Below, piece after piece: positions 43,215 to 52,214 of a stretch of 64,000 nt of DNA (position 1 is the first letter of the stretch; each line of letters starts with the position of its first letter). The position numbers and the translations under genes were made by a program. The notes under the pieces were generated by a model. It saw nothing but the letters and a program-made list of their open reading frames with translations, made no database searches and was not told where the DNA came from. This DNA comes from Bacteroides eggerthii (GTDB lineage: Bacteria; Bacteroidota; Bacteroidia; Bacteroidales; Bacteroidaceae). The stretch lies in NCBI RefSeq assembly GCF_025146565.1, contig NZ_CP102258.1, positions 3,938,001-4,002,000 of the forward strand. Direction: 5' to 3'.

Positions 43215-45392
43215 ATGAAACGGACTATTTATAACATATCGGCATTACTTTTTCTCATTCTCGCAACCACCGGTTGTCGCGAAAAAGACCTGAACGAGAG
43301 TGGGTTGCTCAGATTGAGCATCGGGATAAAAGACAAGGTGGAAACCGTTACCCGCACACTGTCCGACGAGGAACAGAATGCCTTGAAGGGAAATGCTAAA
43401 ATCCGCATATACAGCGGTAAAGGGCTTGTACGCAAATACAATGGGACAGCCGAAATGCCGGCAGAAATGCAACTTGCAGCAGGTGACTACAACATCAAAG
43501 TAGCAGCCGGTGACTCCGTTGCCGCTTCTTTTGACAAGACATTCTATCGGGGAGAAAAGGATTTCAGCATCCATGCCGGTCAATCCTCTTCCGTCAGCGT
43601 GGAATGCATCATTGCCAACACGCTGGTTACCGTAGAGTTTGCCAAAAGCCTGACGCAGGCATTCCAAAGCTACGAAGTGCAGGTAGCCTCATCGGCAGGC
43701 AGCCTGACATTTACCGCCGACAACCCCAATGCCATTGGCTATTACATGATTCCCGCCGATGACGCGCAGTTGTCTTGGACGTTCAAGGCAACGACACTCA
43801 GCGGAAATGAGTACACCCGTACAAATACCCTGACCGTTGCGCCAACCACACGCTACGACCTGACTTTCGGATATGAAGACAGCGGAGAAAGCTACGATGA
43901 CGGTGGTTCTACCCTGACACTGGACATAAATACCGAGCCATTAGAAACAAGCACCGTTGAGGTTCCGGTTTACAGGCGTCCCAGCATCACCGGAAAAAAC
44001 TTCGGGAATGAGAACGAGCTGTTTGTCGAATTAAACAAAGGTACAGAACAGGAGTTTTGGATAGCCACCTCTTCCATCCTGACAAAAGCTCTGGTAAGCT
44101 GCGACCAATTCACAAGTTTGGGACTCCCCGTCAATTCATTCGACATATTGGCCATGAATGCCGAGGACAAAAGCCTGTTCAGCAGCTACGGTGTGAACAT
44201 TGTGTCCAAGTACAATGTCAACACCGGTCAAGGTAATACCAAAATAGGGCTTTCGGAGGCCTTCATGCAGAAGCTGTCACAGAAAGAAGGAGTATATGAC
44301 ATACAAATCAATGCAACGGACGACAATAAGTTGCAACGCTCTTCTGTGTTCCGTTTCATCGTATCGGATGCAATAGTGGTCACCACTAACGTAATAGATG
44401 CGGAAGTATGGGCAACAAAAGCCACCATACGCGCCTCGTTGGCAAAAGAGACGGAAGAGGCTTTGGCCTTTAAATACCGCATAAAAGGTACAACGGGCGA
44501 ATTTACCGTTCCCGCTCAAAGAGTAAACGGTTCCAAACTGCTTTATGCCAACATCAAGAATCTGGCTCCCGGTACAACTTATGAATACTGGGCGCTGGCA
44601 GGAGCTTCGCCCTCAACAATCATCAGCCAGTTCACTACCGAAGCAACCACCCAATTGGAAAATGCGGGATTTGAATATTGGACAGACGGCACGCCAATGC
44701 TTGTTTTCGGTTCCGGACAGTCCATGTGGTGGGATAGTGGAAACCATGGTTCCGCCACTGCCAGCATAAACATCACAACTTACAGTACAGAATATAAAAA
44801 CAGCGGAAATTTCTCTGCCAAATTGCAATCCAAGAAAGCCGGCATGATGGGCGTGTATCAATTCGCAGCAGGCAACCTGTTTGCCGGGAAGTACATAGCT
44901 ACGGAAATGTCCGGTGTCAGGGGCAACGGCGTCTTGGGTTGGGGACGTCCTTTCAGCTCCCGCCCCGTAGCCTTGAAAGGTTACATCCGCTACGAGCCCA
45001 AAGCAGTCGACATGACCAACAATTGCAGCTACATCAATGCGGGCGATATGGACAAAGGGTGCATATACATCGCTTTGGGCGACTGGGTAGGCGAGACAGC
45101 CAACGGTGAGACATGGCCCGTCATCGTTAAAACCAATTTCAAAGACGGCAACAGCGCCAAGCTCTTCAATCCCAACGACATTCACATCATTGCCTATGGT
45201 GAAAAGACGTGGGATGAAGCCACCGCCGGAGACGGGATGGTTGAGTTCGAGATTCCCATCGAGTATCGCAACATGGATACCAAGCCCACCAGTATCGTGC
45301 TGGTAGCTTCCTCCAGCAAATACGGAGACTATTTCACAGGCGGCGTAGACAGTACAATGTGGCTCGACGATCTTAAGTTGGTATATGAATAA
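43215..45392 (+). CDS. DUF4493 plus PCMD-type lipoprotein (operon gene 3)
   Basis: 725 aa, the largest product of the operon. Lipobox TTGC (Cys-21), first strand LLRLSIGI, VTR (Thr-46/Arg-47), then DUF4493-type sequence to about 230. A middle beta-rich region (to about 385) matches the domain in genes 1 and 2. A fibronectin-III-like domain (about 390-475, with NLAPGTTYEYWALAG) leads into a PCMD-type domain (about 478-725; FEYWTDG, AAGNLFAGKY, YIALGDW, ASSSKYGDYFTGG). The PCMD family is described as putatively carbohydrate-related; a glycan-binding tip is inference. Confidence 0.78.
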   Translation: MKRTIYNISALLFLILATTGCREKDLNESGLLRLSIGIKDKVETVTRTLSDEEQNALKGNAKIRIYSGKGLVRKYNGTAEMPAEMQLAAGDYNIKVAAGDSVAASFDKTFYRGEKDFSIHAGQSSSVSVECIIANTLVTVEFAKSLTQAFQSYEVQVASSAGSLTFTADNPNAIGYYMIPADDAQLSWTFKATTLSGNEYTRTNTLTVAPTTRYDLTFGYEDSGESYDDGGSTLTLDINTEPLETSTVEVPVYRRPSITGKNFGNENELFVELNKGTEQEFWIATSSILTKALVSCDQFTSLGLPVNSFDILAMNAEDKSLFSSYGVNIVSKYNVNTGQGNTKIGLSEAFMQKLSQKEGVYDIQINATDDNKLQRSSVFRFIVSDAIVVTTNVIDAEVWATKATIRASLAKETEEALAFKYRIKGTTGEFTVPAQRVNGSKLLYANIKNLAPGTTYEYWALAGASPSTIISQFTTEATTQLENAGFEYWTDGTPMLVFGSGQSMWWDSGNHGSATASINITTYSTEYKNSGNFSAKLQSKKAGMMGVYQFAAGNLFAGKYIATEMSGVRGNGVLGWGRPFSSRPVALKGYIRYEPKAVDMTNNCSYINAGDMDKGCIYIALGDWVGETANGETWPVIVKTNFKDGNSAKLFNPNDIHIIAYGEKTWDEATAGDGMVEFEIPIEYRNMDTKPTSIVLVASSSKYGDYFTGGVDSTMWLDDLKLVYE

Positions 45393-45404
45393 TCCGATAT
45401 TCTC

Positions 45405-46139
45405 GTGAAAAGGACTGTTATATATATATGTATCCTGCTGTTTATACTGCCTCATGCTGCCATGCAGGCGCAAGAGTTTAAACGGTCTATTGAGTTGAAG
45501 ACCTTTGTTCCCAAAGGGCAATGGATTCTGGGAAATTCCATTTCCTATTCGGAACACAATGAAAGCAACTACAACTTCCTTATTATAGAGGGCATCAACT
45601 CCGACGGATATACCTTTAAGGTGAGTCCGATGCTGTGCTATGCATTCAAAGACAATTTAGCGGCGGGCGGCCGTTTCAGCTATGCCCGCACACTCACCAA
45701 GCTGAGCGGAGTTACTATCAATGTAGATGACGACAACCAATTCGATCTGGACGACATGTACCAGTTGAAACATTCCTATGCAGCTATGGCAATGATGCGC
45801 AGCTACATCAGTCTGGGAAACAGCAAGCGCTTCGGACTCTATTGCGACATACAGCTGCAAATGGGTGGCAGCCAGTCCAAGGTGGTCAGCGGTACGGGCG
45901 AAGACGTTACAGGTACCTATTCCACTTCAACCGATCTCAACATCGGCGTAGCTCCGGGAATGGTTGCATTCATCAACAACTATACGGCAGTAGAGGTCAG
46001 CGTAGGCGTATTGGGTTTCGACTTTAGCAAAACCCGGCAAACGACGAACCAAGTATATATAGGCGAACGTTCCCTTAATTCCGCGAATTTCCGCATCAAC
46101 CTGTTTTCCATAGGCTTGGGCATCGCATTTTATTTGTAA
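45405..46139 (+). CDS. Small outer-membrane barrel-like protein (operon gene 4)
   Basis: 244 aa with a GTG start, the only one possible after the in-frame stop of gene 3. A signal peptide ends near MQAQ. The rest alternates short amphipathic strands with polar turns (VPKGQWILGNSISYSEH, KVSPMLCYAFKDNLAAGGRFSY) and ends in a hydrophobic strand with a final aromatic-aliphatic pair (IAFYL), as outer-membrane barrels do. It is related to gene 5. It may anchor or export the lipoproteins, or be a surface porin-like partner. No catalytic motif. Confidence 0.7.
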   Translation: MKRTVIYICILLFILPHAAMQAQEFKRSIELKTFVPKGQWILGNSISYSEHNESNYNFLIIEGINSDGYTFKVSPMLCYAFKDNLAAGGRFSYARTLTKLSGVTINVDDDNQFDLDDMYQLKHSYAAMAMMRSYISLGNSKRFGLYCDIQLQMGGSQSKVVSGTGEDVTGTYSTSTDLNIGVAPGMVAFINNYTAVEVSVGVLGFDFSKTRQTTNQVYIGERSLNSANFRINLFSIGLGIAFYL

Positions 46140-46144
46140 GAAAG

Positions 46145-47050
46145 ATGAAGAAACGAACGATACTGACATATGTACTCTGTGGCATGGCAAGCATTTGTTT
46201 CGCACATACACAAACGGGTGATACGCTCCGTTCCATAAGCGGCCGCGATTCACTGATCCGCGAAACGGTGTTTGTGCATGATACAGTCTACCTGCAAGCG
46301 CCAAAGACAACAGCCAAACCGGAAGATATAATCCGCACCAAGGCTATTGGACGTTACGACCGCGGCATCATCAACTACCGTTTCATACCCAAAGGCAAAT
46401 GGATTGGCGGAGCTACGGCATCCTATGTGGATTTTGACAGTCAGGACAGCCGCCTGTTGTTCTCTTTGCTGAAAGATTTCGATTGCCATGCCCGCACAGT
46501 TTCTGTGAAGCCGTTCATCGGATATGCCGTACGGAACAACATCGTCATCGGTGCCAAGCTGGGCTATAACCACACCGTTGCCCAGTTGGATAATCTGGCT
46601 CTGAACATGGACGACCTCGATTTTTCACTAAAGGACATACGCTATACGGAAGATACTTACAGCCTTGGGCTTTTCCACCGTTCCTATGTAGGGCTGGATG
46701 CCGGCAGACGTTTCGGGCTGTTCAACGAAACAACGCTTTCATTCAATACGGGCACCACGCGGTTCTCTCGTGGCACAGAAAATGCCGAAGCGGCAGCAAC
46801 TGATTCGGAAAACGCTTTCAAAAGTACAGAAACCACGCTCTATGAGCTTCACTTGGGCATAAACCCCGGAGTAGCCGTATTTATCATGCAGAATGTTTCT
46901 GCCGAAGTCTCTTTCGGAGTGATCGGCTTTAAATATAGCAGCGAAACGCAAAAGAACAATCTGGGAGAAACCGGCAAGCGCCACAACAGCGGTGCGAACT
47001 TCAAGATTAATTTGTTCAATATCAATATAGGTATCACCCTTTGTTTGTAA
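46145..47050 (+). CDS. Paralogous outer-membrane barrel-like protein (operon gene 5)
   Basis: 301 aa with a signal peptide (to about CFA-H). After a polar N-terminal extension of about 65 residues it follows gene 4 strand for strand: FIPKGKWIGGATASYVDF against FVPKGQWILGNSISYSEH, KPFIGYAVRNNIVIGAKLGY against SPMLCYAFKDNLAAGGRFSY, and VSAEVSFGVIGFKYS against TAVEVSVGVLGFDFS. It ends ITLCL. The pair looks like a tandem duplication with later divergence. Confidence 0.7.
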   Translation: MKKRTILTYVLCGMASICFAHTQTGDTLRSISGRDSLIRETVFVHDTVYLQAPKTTAKPEDIIRTKAIGRYDRGIINYRFIPKGKWIGGATASYVDFDSQDSRLLFSLLKDFDCHARTVSVKPFIGYAVRNNIVIGAKLGYNHTVAQLDNLALNMDDLDFSLKDIRYTEDTYSLGLFHRSYVGLDAGRRFGLFNETTLSFNTGTTRFSRGTENAEAAATDSENAFKSTETTLYELHLGINPGVAVFIMQNVSAEVSFGVIGFKYSSETQKNNLGETGKRHNSGANFKINLFNINIGITLCL

Positions 47051-47060
47051 GATTGAGAGT

Positions 47061-48689
47061 ATGCATCAGAAAGTCTATATACAGATCCGTTTAGGATGTT
47101 TCTTGCTAATGGCCGCTTTCCTGAGCGCCTGCATCGAGAACGATGTACCCTATCCGTACATCAAGCTCTTTGTTACCGGCACTGAAATTGACGGCCAAAT
47201 AGGAAGCGCCGTCATTTCGAATGACGACCGCACCGTAACGGTCAACCTGGAGGACACCGTCAACATGAAGAAAGTGCGCGTGAAAAGCATCAGCGTAACC
47301 GAAGGAGGGCGTTGCAGCCTGCCTGACGATACGATTATAGACCTCAGCAACCCCTATCCGCTGACCCTCTCATTATATCAGGACTACCAATGGACTTTGA
47401 AAGCCAATCAAACCATTGAACGGCGGTTTACCGTAGAGCACCAAGTGGGCGCTGCTACATTCGATGAAAAGGAGCATTTCGCCTCAGTCAACATCAGCAC
47501 CAAAGGCAGTTTGAAAGACATCCGGCTAACCGACCTAAAGCTGGGGCCTACCGGCTCCACTGTCAACATGAGCAGCGGCATTCCCTATTTGGAATGGCAG
47601 CAAATGGGCAACTACGCCAAAGCAAACGTGGTGGTGAACTTCCGCGATTTCATTGTAATGGAAGAATGGACGCTCTACGTATTCCAAGTAGAGACCAACG
47701 TAGTCACCAAGTCGGCAGACGGTTGGGTAAATGTGGCATGGCTCTATGGGGAAGGCGTGGAAGGCATGGAAAACGGCTTTGAGCTGAAAGAGAAAGATGC
47801 AGAGGAATGGCAGCCGGTAGATGCCTCCTACATCACCGCCAATGGCGGAAGCTTTACGGCACGCGTTCCTCATCTGAAAGCGGGAACCTCTTATGTGTGT
47901 CGTGCTTATTCGGGCGAAGACAAGGGTGAAGAAATAGAGTTTACCACCGGGACGGCCGTAGAGCTTCCCAACGGTTCGTTCGACGAATGGCACAAGGTGA
48001 ACAAGGTGTGGGAACCATGGGCGGAAGGCGGCAATCCTATCTGGGACAGCGGAAATGACGGTGCAACCACTTTGGGCGAAAGCATCACTGTACCCACAAG
48101 CGACACATGGAGCGGTGCACCTGCCGGAGGACAGGCTGCACAGTTAGGCTCAAAGTTCGTCGGGCTGGGCGGTGTGGGCAAGTTTGCCGCCGGCAACCTG
48201 TTCATCGGCGAATATGTCCGCACAGACGGCACCAATGGCATTTTGAGTTTCGGCAAGGAGTTTACGGCACGCCCCACAAAGCTGAAAGGCTACTATAAAT
48301 ATGCCACAGCACCTATTACCTATCTGCCTTCCAAGTCGAATACGGACGACTACAACCGTTTTCTCCCCTATAAGGACAAGCCGGATACATGCGCCATATA
48401 TATAGCTTTAGGCGATTGGGACAAACCGGTAGAAATCAGGACCAATCCCAGAGACCGCAAATTGTTCGACAAGAATGACCCGCATGTCATCGCTTATGCA
48501 GAGTTCAACAGCGGTACGAGTGTGGACAGTTACACCCCACTGGAGCTGACTTTACAATACAAATCAACCAGCCGCGTACCCACTCATCTCATAGTGGTAT
48601 GCTCGGCAAGCAAATATGGCGACTACTTCACCGGAGGAGCAGGAGCCACGTTGACCATAGATGAATTCAGTTTGGAATATGATTATTAA
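47061..48689 (+). CDS. FN3-like plus PCMD-type lipoprotein (operon gene 6)
   Basis: 542 aa. Lipobox LSAC (Cys-24). Unlike genes 1, 2, 3, 7 and 8 it has no DUF4493 block and no Thr-Arg site; the N-terminal 200 residues are two beta-rich modules (TGTEIDGQIGSAVIS..., ASVNISTKGSLKDIRL...). A fibronectin-III-like domain (about 215-300; WVNVAWLYGEG, LKAGTSYVCRAYSG) precedes a PCMD-type domain (about 303-542; GSFDEWHKVN, AAGNLFIGEY, CSASKYGDYFTGG). The PCMD part is close to that of gene 3. Lack of a processing site suggests an anchor or assembly role, which is inference. Confidence 0.75.
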   Translation: MHQKVYIQIRLGCFLLMAAFLSACIENDVPYPYIKLFVTGTEIDGQIGSAVISNDDRTVTVNLEDTVNMKKVRVKSISVTEGGRCSLPDDTIIDLSNPYPLTLSLYQDYQWTLKANQTIERRFTVEHQVGAATFDEKEHFASVNISTKGSLKDIRLTDLKLGPTGSTVNMSSGIPYLEWQQMGNYAKANVVVNFRDFIVMEEWTLYVFQVETNVVTKSADGWVNVAWLYGEGVEGMENGFELKEKDAEEWQPVDASYITANGGSFTARVPHLKAGTSYVCRAYSGEDKGEEIEFTTGTAVELPNGSFDEWHKVNKVWEPWAEGGNPIWDSGNDGATTLGESITVPTSDTWSGAPAGGQAAQLGSKFVGLGGVGKFAAGNLFIGEYVRTDGTNGILSFGKEFTARPTKLKGYYKYATAPITYLPSKSNTDDYNRFLPYKDKPDTCAIYIALGDWDKPVEIRTNPRDRKLFDKNDPHVIAYAEFNSGTSVDSYTPLELTLQYKSTSRVPTHLIVVCSASKYGDYFTGGAGATLTIDEFSLEYDY

Positions 48690-48693
48690 AGAT

Positions 48694-50337
48694 ATGAGAA
48701 TATTACGTTACATATTGGCAACACTCGCTGTACTGGCAACATTCACCGCTTGCCGGGAAGAGGACGAATTGAACAAAGCGAAAGGCCGGGTAGTATTAGG
48801 AGAAATAAGGATAGAAGCAGAAGAGGCAAACACCCGCGCCATTTCAATTCCCACTCCTCAGCCCGAAGATTTAACCATAGAAATAATAGATCCGGACGGC
48901 TACACAATAGAAAGCGGAAAGATAGACCATTATGCCAATGGAATAGATCTTTTCGTAGCCTCATATACATTGCGTGCCTACTACGGCAATAAACAGCAAA
49001 TGGGGAATAGTCCCTATTTTGAAGGAATTGCCGAGTTTTCCATCTCCGAAGGGCAGACCACCCAAATAGGAACTGTCACTGCCAAACTTGCAAACGCTGT
49101 CATTATTCCAAACATACCTACCAATATCATAGACCACTTTATCGGCGTGCCCACATTCTATGTCTGTAAAGGAGAAGAGAAAAAAGAGGTTACTAACGGA
49201 CAGGCATTGTATGTGCTGCCGGGAGAATATACATTGACACTGGAAGGAAAGAATAAAGCGGAAATTGAGGTCAAGCAAACAATAGCCACATTGAACGCAC
49301 AAGCCCAAAAGGCATATAATATCAATTGCGACTTATCACTGCCTAATTTAACATTACCAGACCAACAGGCAGGTGCATGGGCAAAACGGCTTTATATAAC
49401 TCCTGCCACTGCAACAGATAAGAATGGAAAAGAAATAGATACGCCTAAAGGTATCATATACCAGTTGCTACCGGAGAATTCATCTGATTGGAGTACCGCT
49501 ATAACGAAAAAAGATAATGGGAACCAAGGAGACGTTGTTTTCACTGAGCTTGCTCCCAATACTACATATAAACTTAGAGCATCATTAGGGGAAGATATGG
49601 TAACTGATATTGTGCCTTTTACAACAGAAACTATCATTGATATTCCTAATGGAAGTTTAGATGAATATTCAATTACGGCAGGAAAAGATAATGATAATTG
49701 GGGAGGTGGAAGTCTTTTTTCTAAGGGGCGTGGAGCTGTTTATGAATTTTATTCAGATAGAAACCCTAACAACAGTCCATGGAGGACTAATAATGAAACA
49801 AAATGTCCTCTAAATACAGGATATATTTATAGTTGGAGTTCACGTTCAGGAACACGCCCTGATACAAACTCCAAATCCAATAATTGTGCAAAAATAATGA
49901 CGAGTGGATATGGGATTACCGGAGTATCACTGACAGCCCCCGATAGTCCCAGAAATGTAGCAATCGGCAGTCTCTATACCGACAAAGTGAATTGTAAATC
50001 AAGACCCTCAGCATTAGCTTTTTATTATAAATATATCCCATATAAGGAAACTGACAGCCCAATTATAAAGATAAATATCTATAACAATAATACAATAATA
50101 GGAAATGCACAACTGGTATCTTCTTCTTACGATAAAAAGTATCAAGCCGAAAAATGTAAATTAGTTATAGACTATCACAATAACTTCAGAGTTGAAGCCA
50201 CACACTATGAAATAATGTTTGAATCTGGAACAAATACAGATGTATATATGCGTGAGGATAGTAACAAGGATGATGAAATGCCAATGTTTATCGGCAGCGA
50301 ATTATTTATAGACGAAGTCGAACTTATTTACGAATAA
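48694..50337 (+). CDS. DUF4493-like plus divergent PCMD-like lipoprotein (operon gene 7)
   Basis: 547 aa from MRILRYILATLAVLATFTAC; an upstream in-frame ATG at 48661 would overlap gene 6. Lipobox Cys-20, first strand RVVLGEIRIE, NTR (Thr-47/Arg-48), DUF4493-type block to about 220, FN3-like domain (about 225-315; LAPNTTYKLRAS) and a PCMD-like C-terminal domain (about 320-547) that keeps the layout (NGSLDEYS, AFYYKYIP, LFIDEVELIYE) but little of the sequence. From about 49400 the base composition becomes clearly AT-rich, unlike its neighbours, which suggests the 3' half was exchanged. Confidence 0.72.
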   Translation: MRILRYILATLAVLATFTACREEDELNKAKGRVVLGEIRIEAEEANTRAISIPTPQPEDLTIEIIDPDGYTIESGKIDHYANGIDLFVASYTLRAYYGNKQQMGNSPYFEGIAEFSISEGQTTQIGTVTAKLANAVIIPNIPTNIIDHFIGVPTFYVCKGEEKKEVTNGQALYVLPGEYTLTLEGKNKAEIEVKQTIATLNAQAQKAYNINCDLSLPNLTLPDQQAGAWAKRLYITPATATDKNGKEIDTPKGIIYQLLPENSSDWSTAITKKDNGNQGDVVFTELAPNTTYKLRASLGEDMVTDIVPFTTETIIDIPNGSLDEYSITAGKDNDNWGGGSLFSKGRGAVYEFYSDRNPNNSPWRTNNETKCPLNTGYIYSWSSRSGTRPDTNSKSNNCAKIMTSGYGITGVSLTAPDSPRNVAIGSLYTDKVNCKSRPSALAFYYKYIPYKETDSPIIKINIYNNNTIIGNAQLVSSSYDKKYQAEKCKLVIDYHNNFRVEATHYEIMFESGTNTDVYMREDSNKDDEMPMFIGSELFIDEVELIYE

Positions 50338-50357
50338 CCCATAACCCTATATTAGCA

Positions 50358-51149
50358 ATGAAACAATATTTATCTCTCATTTTATTTCTCTTTCTTTTGG
50401 CAGCATGCGACAGCAGCGATGCTCCCGAAGCAACCGGGTATGGATATATCAACCTGAACATAGGCACCAATCCCGAAATATCCGTAGCTACGACACGTGC
50501 AGGGGATACCGATACGGATGTCTCCACATACCTGATTACCATTAAAAGCGGCACCACCACCTATCTGAGTCAAAAGCCTTATAGCATTATCCAATCCACT
50601 CCTTTGAGGTTTGAAGCGGGTACTTATAGCATAATAGCAGAAAGCTGCATAAGCACTGACGCTGAGTCGGCCAATGACCGTTGGGGCAAAGCGCGTTATT
50701 ACGGAAGTCAGGACATAACCGTTGTCACCTCACAAACCGTCAACGCAGACATTATATGCACCATGCAGAACGCCAAGGTCAATGTGGAATACGATCAAAC
50801 CTTCAAAGACATCTTCGGCAAGAACCCTGAAGAGCCGTATAGTGTCACCCTCTACCGGGAAGGGCGTCAAGAACGGCTTTTGAAATTTGATGAGAACGCC
50901 TCCTTCAGTACCCGTTCCGCTTATTTCAACATATTGGAGAATGCCAGCAACAAGCTCATATACACCATTACAGGTTATTACAACGGGAAGAAAGTGATGA
51001 AAGAAGGCGAAATAAATTCACTTGAACCGCAGAAATGGGTGAAGCTGACTATCAAAGCCACACAAACCGGAAAAATAGAACTGGGAGTGGCGGTAGATTC
51101 ATCGGTCACAGAAGAAAACAAGGATTTTGACGTGAATCCCTATGCCTGA
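50358..51149 (+). CDS. DUF4493-only lipoprotein (operon gene 8)
   Basis: 263 aa, the shortest of the five. Lipobox LLAAC (Cys-17), first strand YGYINLNIG, then TTR (Thr-46/Arg-47) and the DUF4493-type sequence (YLITIKSGTTTYL, FEAGTYSIIAESC, VNADIICTMQNAKVNVEYD). It stops after that domain, so it may be the simplest, perhaps main, subunit if the operon builds a polymer. Last gene of the operon; the next gene is on the other strand. Confidence 0.74.
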   Translation: MKQYLSLILFLFLLAACDSSDAPEATGYGYINLNIGTNPEISVATTRAGDTDTDVSTYLITIKSGTTTYLSQKPYSIIQSTPLRFEAGTYSIIAESCISTDAESANDRWGKARYYGSQDITVVTSQTVNADIICTMQNAKVNVEYDQTFKDIFGKNPEEPYSVTLYREGRQERLLKFDENASFSTRSAYFNILENASNKLIYTITGYYNGKKVMKEGEINSLEPQKWVKLTIKATQTGKIELGVAVDSSVTEENKDFDVNPYA

Positions 51150-51201
51150 CAAGTCATGGTTTTCTCCCCGTCCCCCACTCCTCTTGCTTCATAAACCCGC
51201 C

Positions 51202-52107
51202 TCATGGGCGTGAAAGCAGTGTGATCACCACTACCTCGCTCGGTGCGAAGAGACGGACATTCTTGTTGGAAGTACCAATGCCGTTGGTTATGATAATCGG
51301 CGTGTTACTTGAGTTATACTTCAGTCCCGTAAGGAAGCGCTGTCCGTAGTGAGACGGAATGATAGGAGCATACAAACCGAACACAGTCACCTGCCCGCCA
51401 TGCGTATGTCCGGCAAGCACTAAGTCGGTATTGGTAATGGGCACATCTTCGGCATAGTCGGGAGTATGCGTCAGCAAAACAACGAAGTCCTCCGGAGCAA
51501 GGGAAAGAGTGGGCGACTGTCCGTTCTGCCCTATATCGAAAGGATTGCGTACACCGGCTATCACGATATGTTCGCCATTCCGCCTCAAGGTGTCCGCCTT
51601 ATGCTCCAGCAGATGTATGCCCTGCCGTTCCATTTCCTTCAGGATATCATCATAACACGCTTCATAATCGTTGTTTCCAAGAACGGCATAAGTGCCCAAA
51701 GGCGTTTTCACCGCTCCCAGCGCAGCAATAACATCCGGAACATACTCGCACCCCTCATGCAGATCGCCGCCTATCAACAGGGCGTCAGGATGCAAATCGT
51801 TCAGCAAGCGGGTTATGTCCTCCAGTCCCTCCTTTTTCAGCAGGCTCCTGTAATGCAAGTCGGAGATAAAAGCCAGCCTGCATCCGTTGAACGCCGCAGG
51901 AACATCACGATGAGCAAACTCATACTGCCTGACGCGTTTCACATTCTTGTATCCGGATGCAGAAGACCGGGACATGCGGACAGTATATTCCTCCGGAAGA
52001 GGCGAAACGAACTGCCGGGTGGACCGGCACGAGGAAAAGAGTAACAACACCAAAGCCGACAGACACAGCAGATTCCTCAACTCCCTATAAAACAGCGCTT
52101 GACACAT
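51202..52107 (-). CDS. Calcineurin-like metallophosphoesterase, membrane or lipid anchored
   Basis: 301 aa. An N-terminal hydrophobic segment ending LLFSSC (possible lipobox, Cys about 27) is followed by a phosphoesterase domain with all metal blocks: FISDLHYR, IGGDLHEG, LGNNDYE, LLTHTPDY and AGHTHGGQ. The pattern is that of YaeI/LpxG-type enzymes; some hydrolyse UDP-2,3-diacylglucosamine in lipid A synthesis. Exported localisation makes that role uncertain here. It is divergent from menA with overlapping promoters. Confidence 0.82.
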   Translation of the reverse strand: MCQALFYRELRNLLCLSALVLLLFSSCRSTRQFVSPLPEEYTVRMSRSSASGYKNVKRVRQYEFAHRDVPAAFNGCRLAFISDLHYRSLLKKEGLEDITRLLNDLHPDALLIGGDLHEGCEYVPDVIAALGAVKTPLGTYAVLGNNDYEACYDDILKEMERQGIHLLEHKADTLRRNGEHIVIAGVRNPFDIGQNGQSPTLSLAPEDFVVLLTHTPDYAEDVPITNTDLVLAGHTHGGQVTVFGLYAPIIPSHYGQRFLTGLKYNSSNTPIIITNGIGTSNKNVRLFAPSEVVVITLLSRP

Positions 52108-52157
52108 AAGCCTTTCTTTATTGTTTAATGAAATAATAAATTTTACCTTGACAGCAG

Positions 52158-52191
52158 TACAAAGATAATAATTCCTTTCCTTATCTTTGTA
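52158..52191. promoter_or_regulatory. Mirror-image divergent promoters
   Basis: TACAAAGATAA (52158-52168) and TTATCTTTGTA (52181-52191) form a perfect 11-bp inverted repeat around 12 bases. Each arm contains TATCTTTG, a -7 element, on opposite strands, facing the phosphoesterase gene (left) and menA (right). The two promoters overlap, so they may exclude each other or share a regulator. Confidence 0.5.
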
Positions 52192-52214
52192 CTATAACTT
52201 TCTAAAAATCCGAC

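Noticed and set aside
40478-51149. SusC/SusD nutrient-uptake operon
   Set aside because: None of the eight products has a TonB-dependent receptor or SusD-like helical repeat pattern; the two barrels are far too small.
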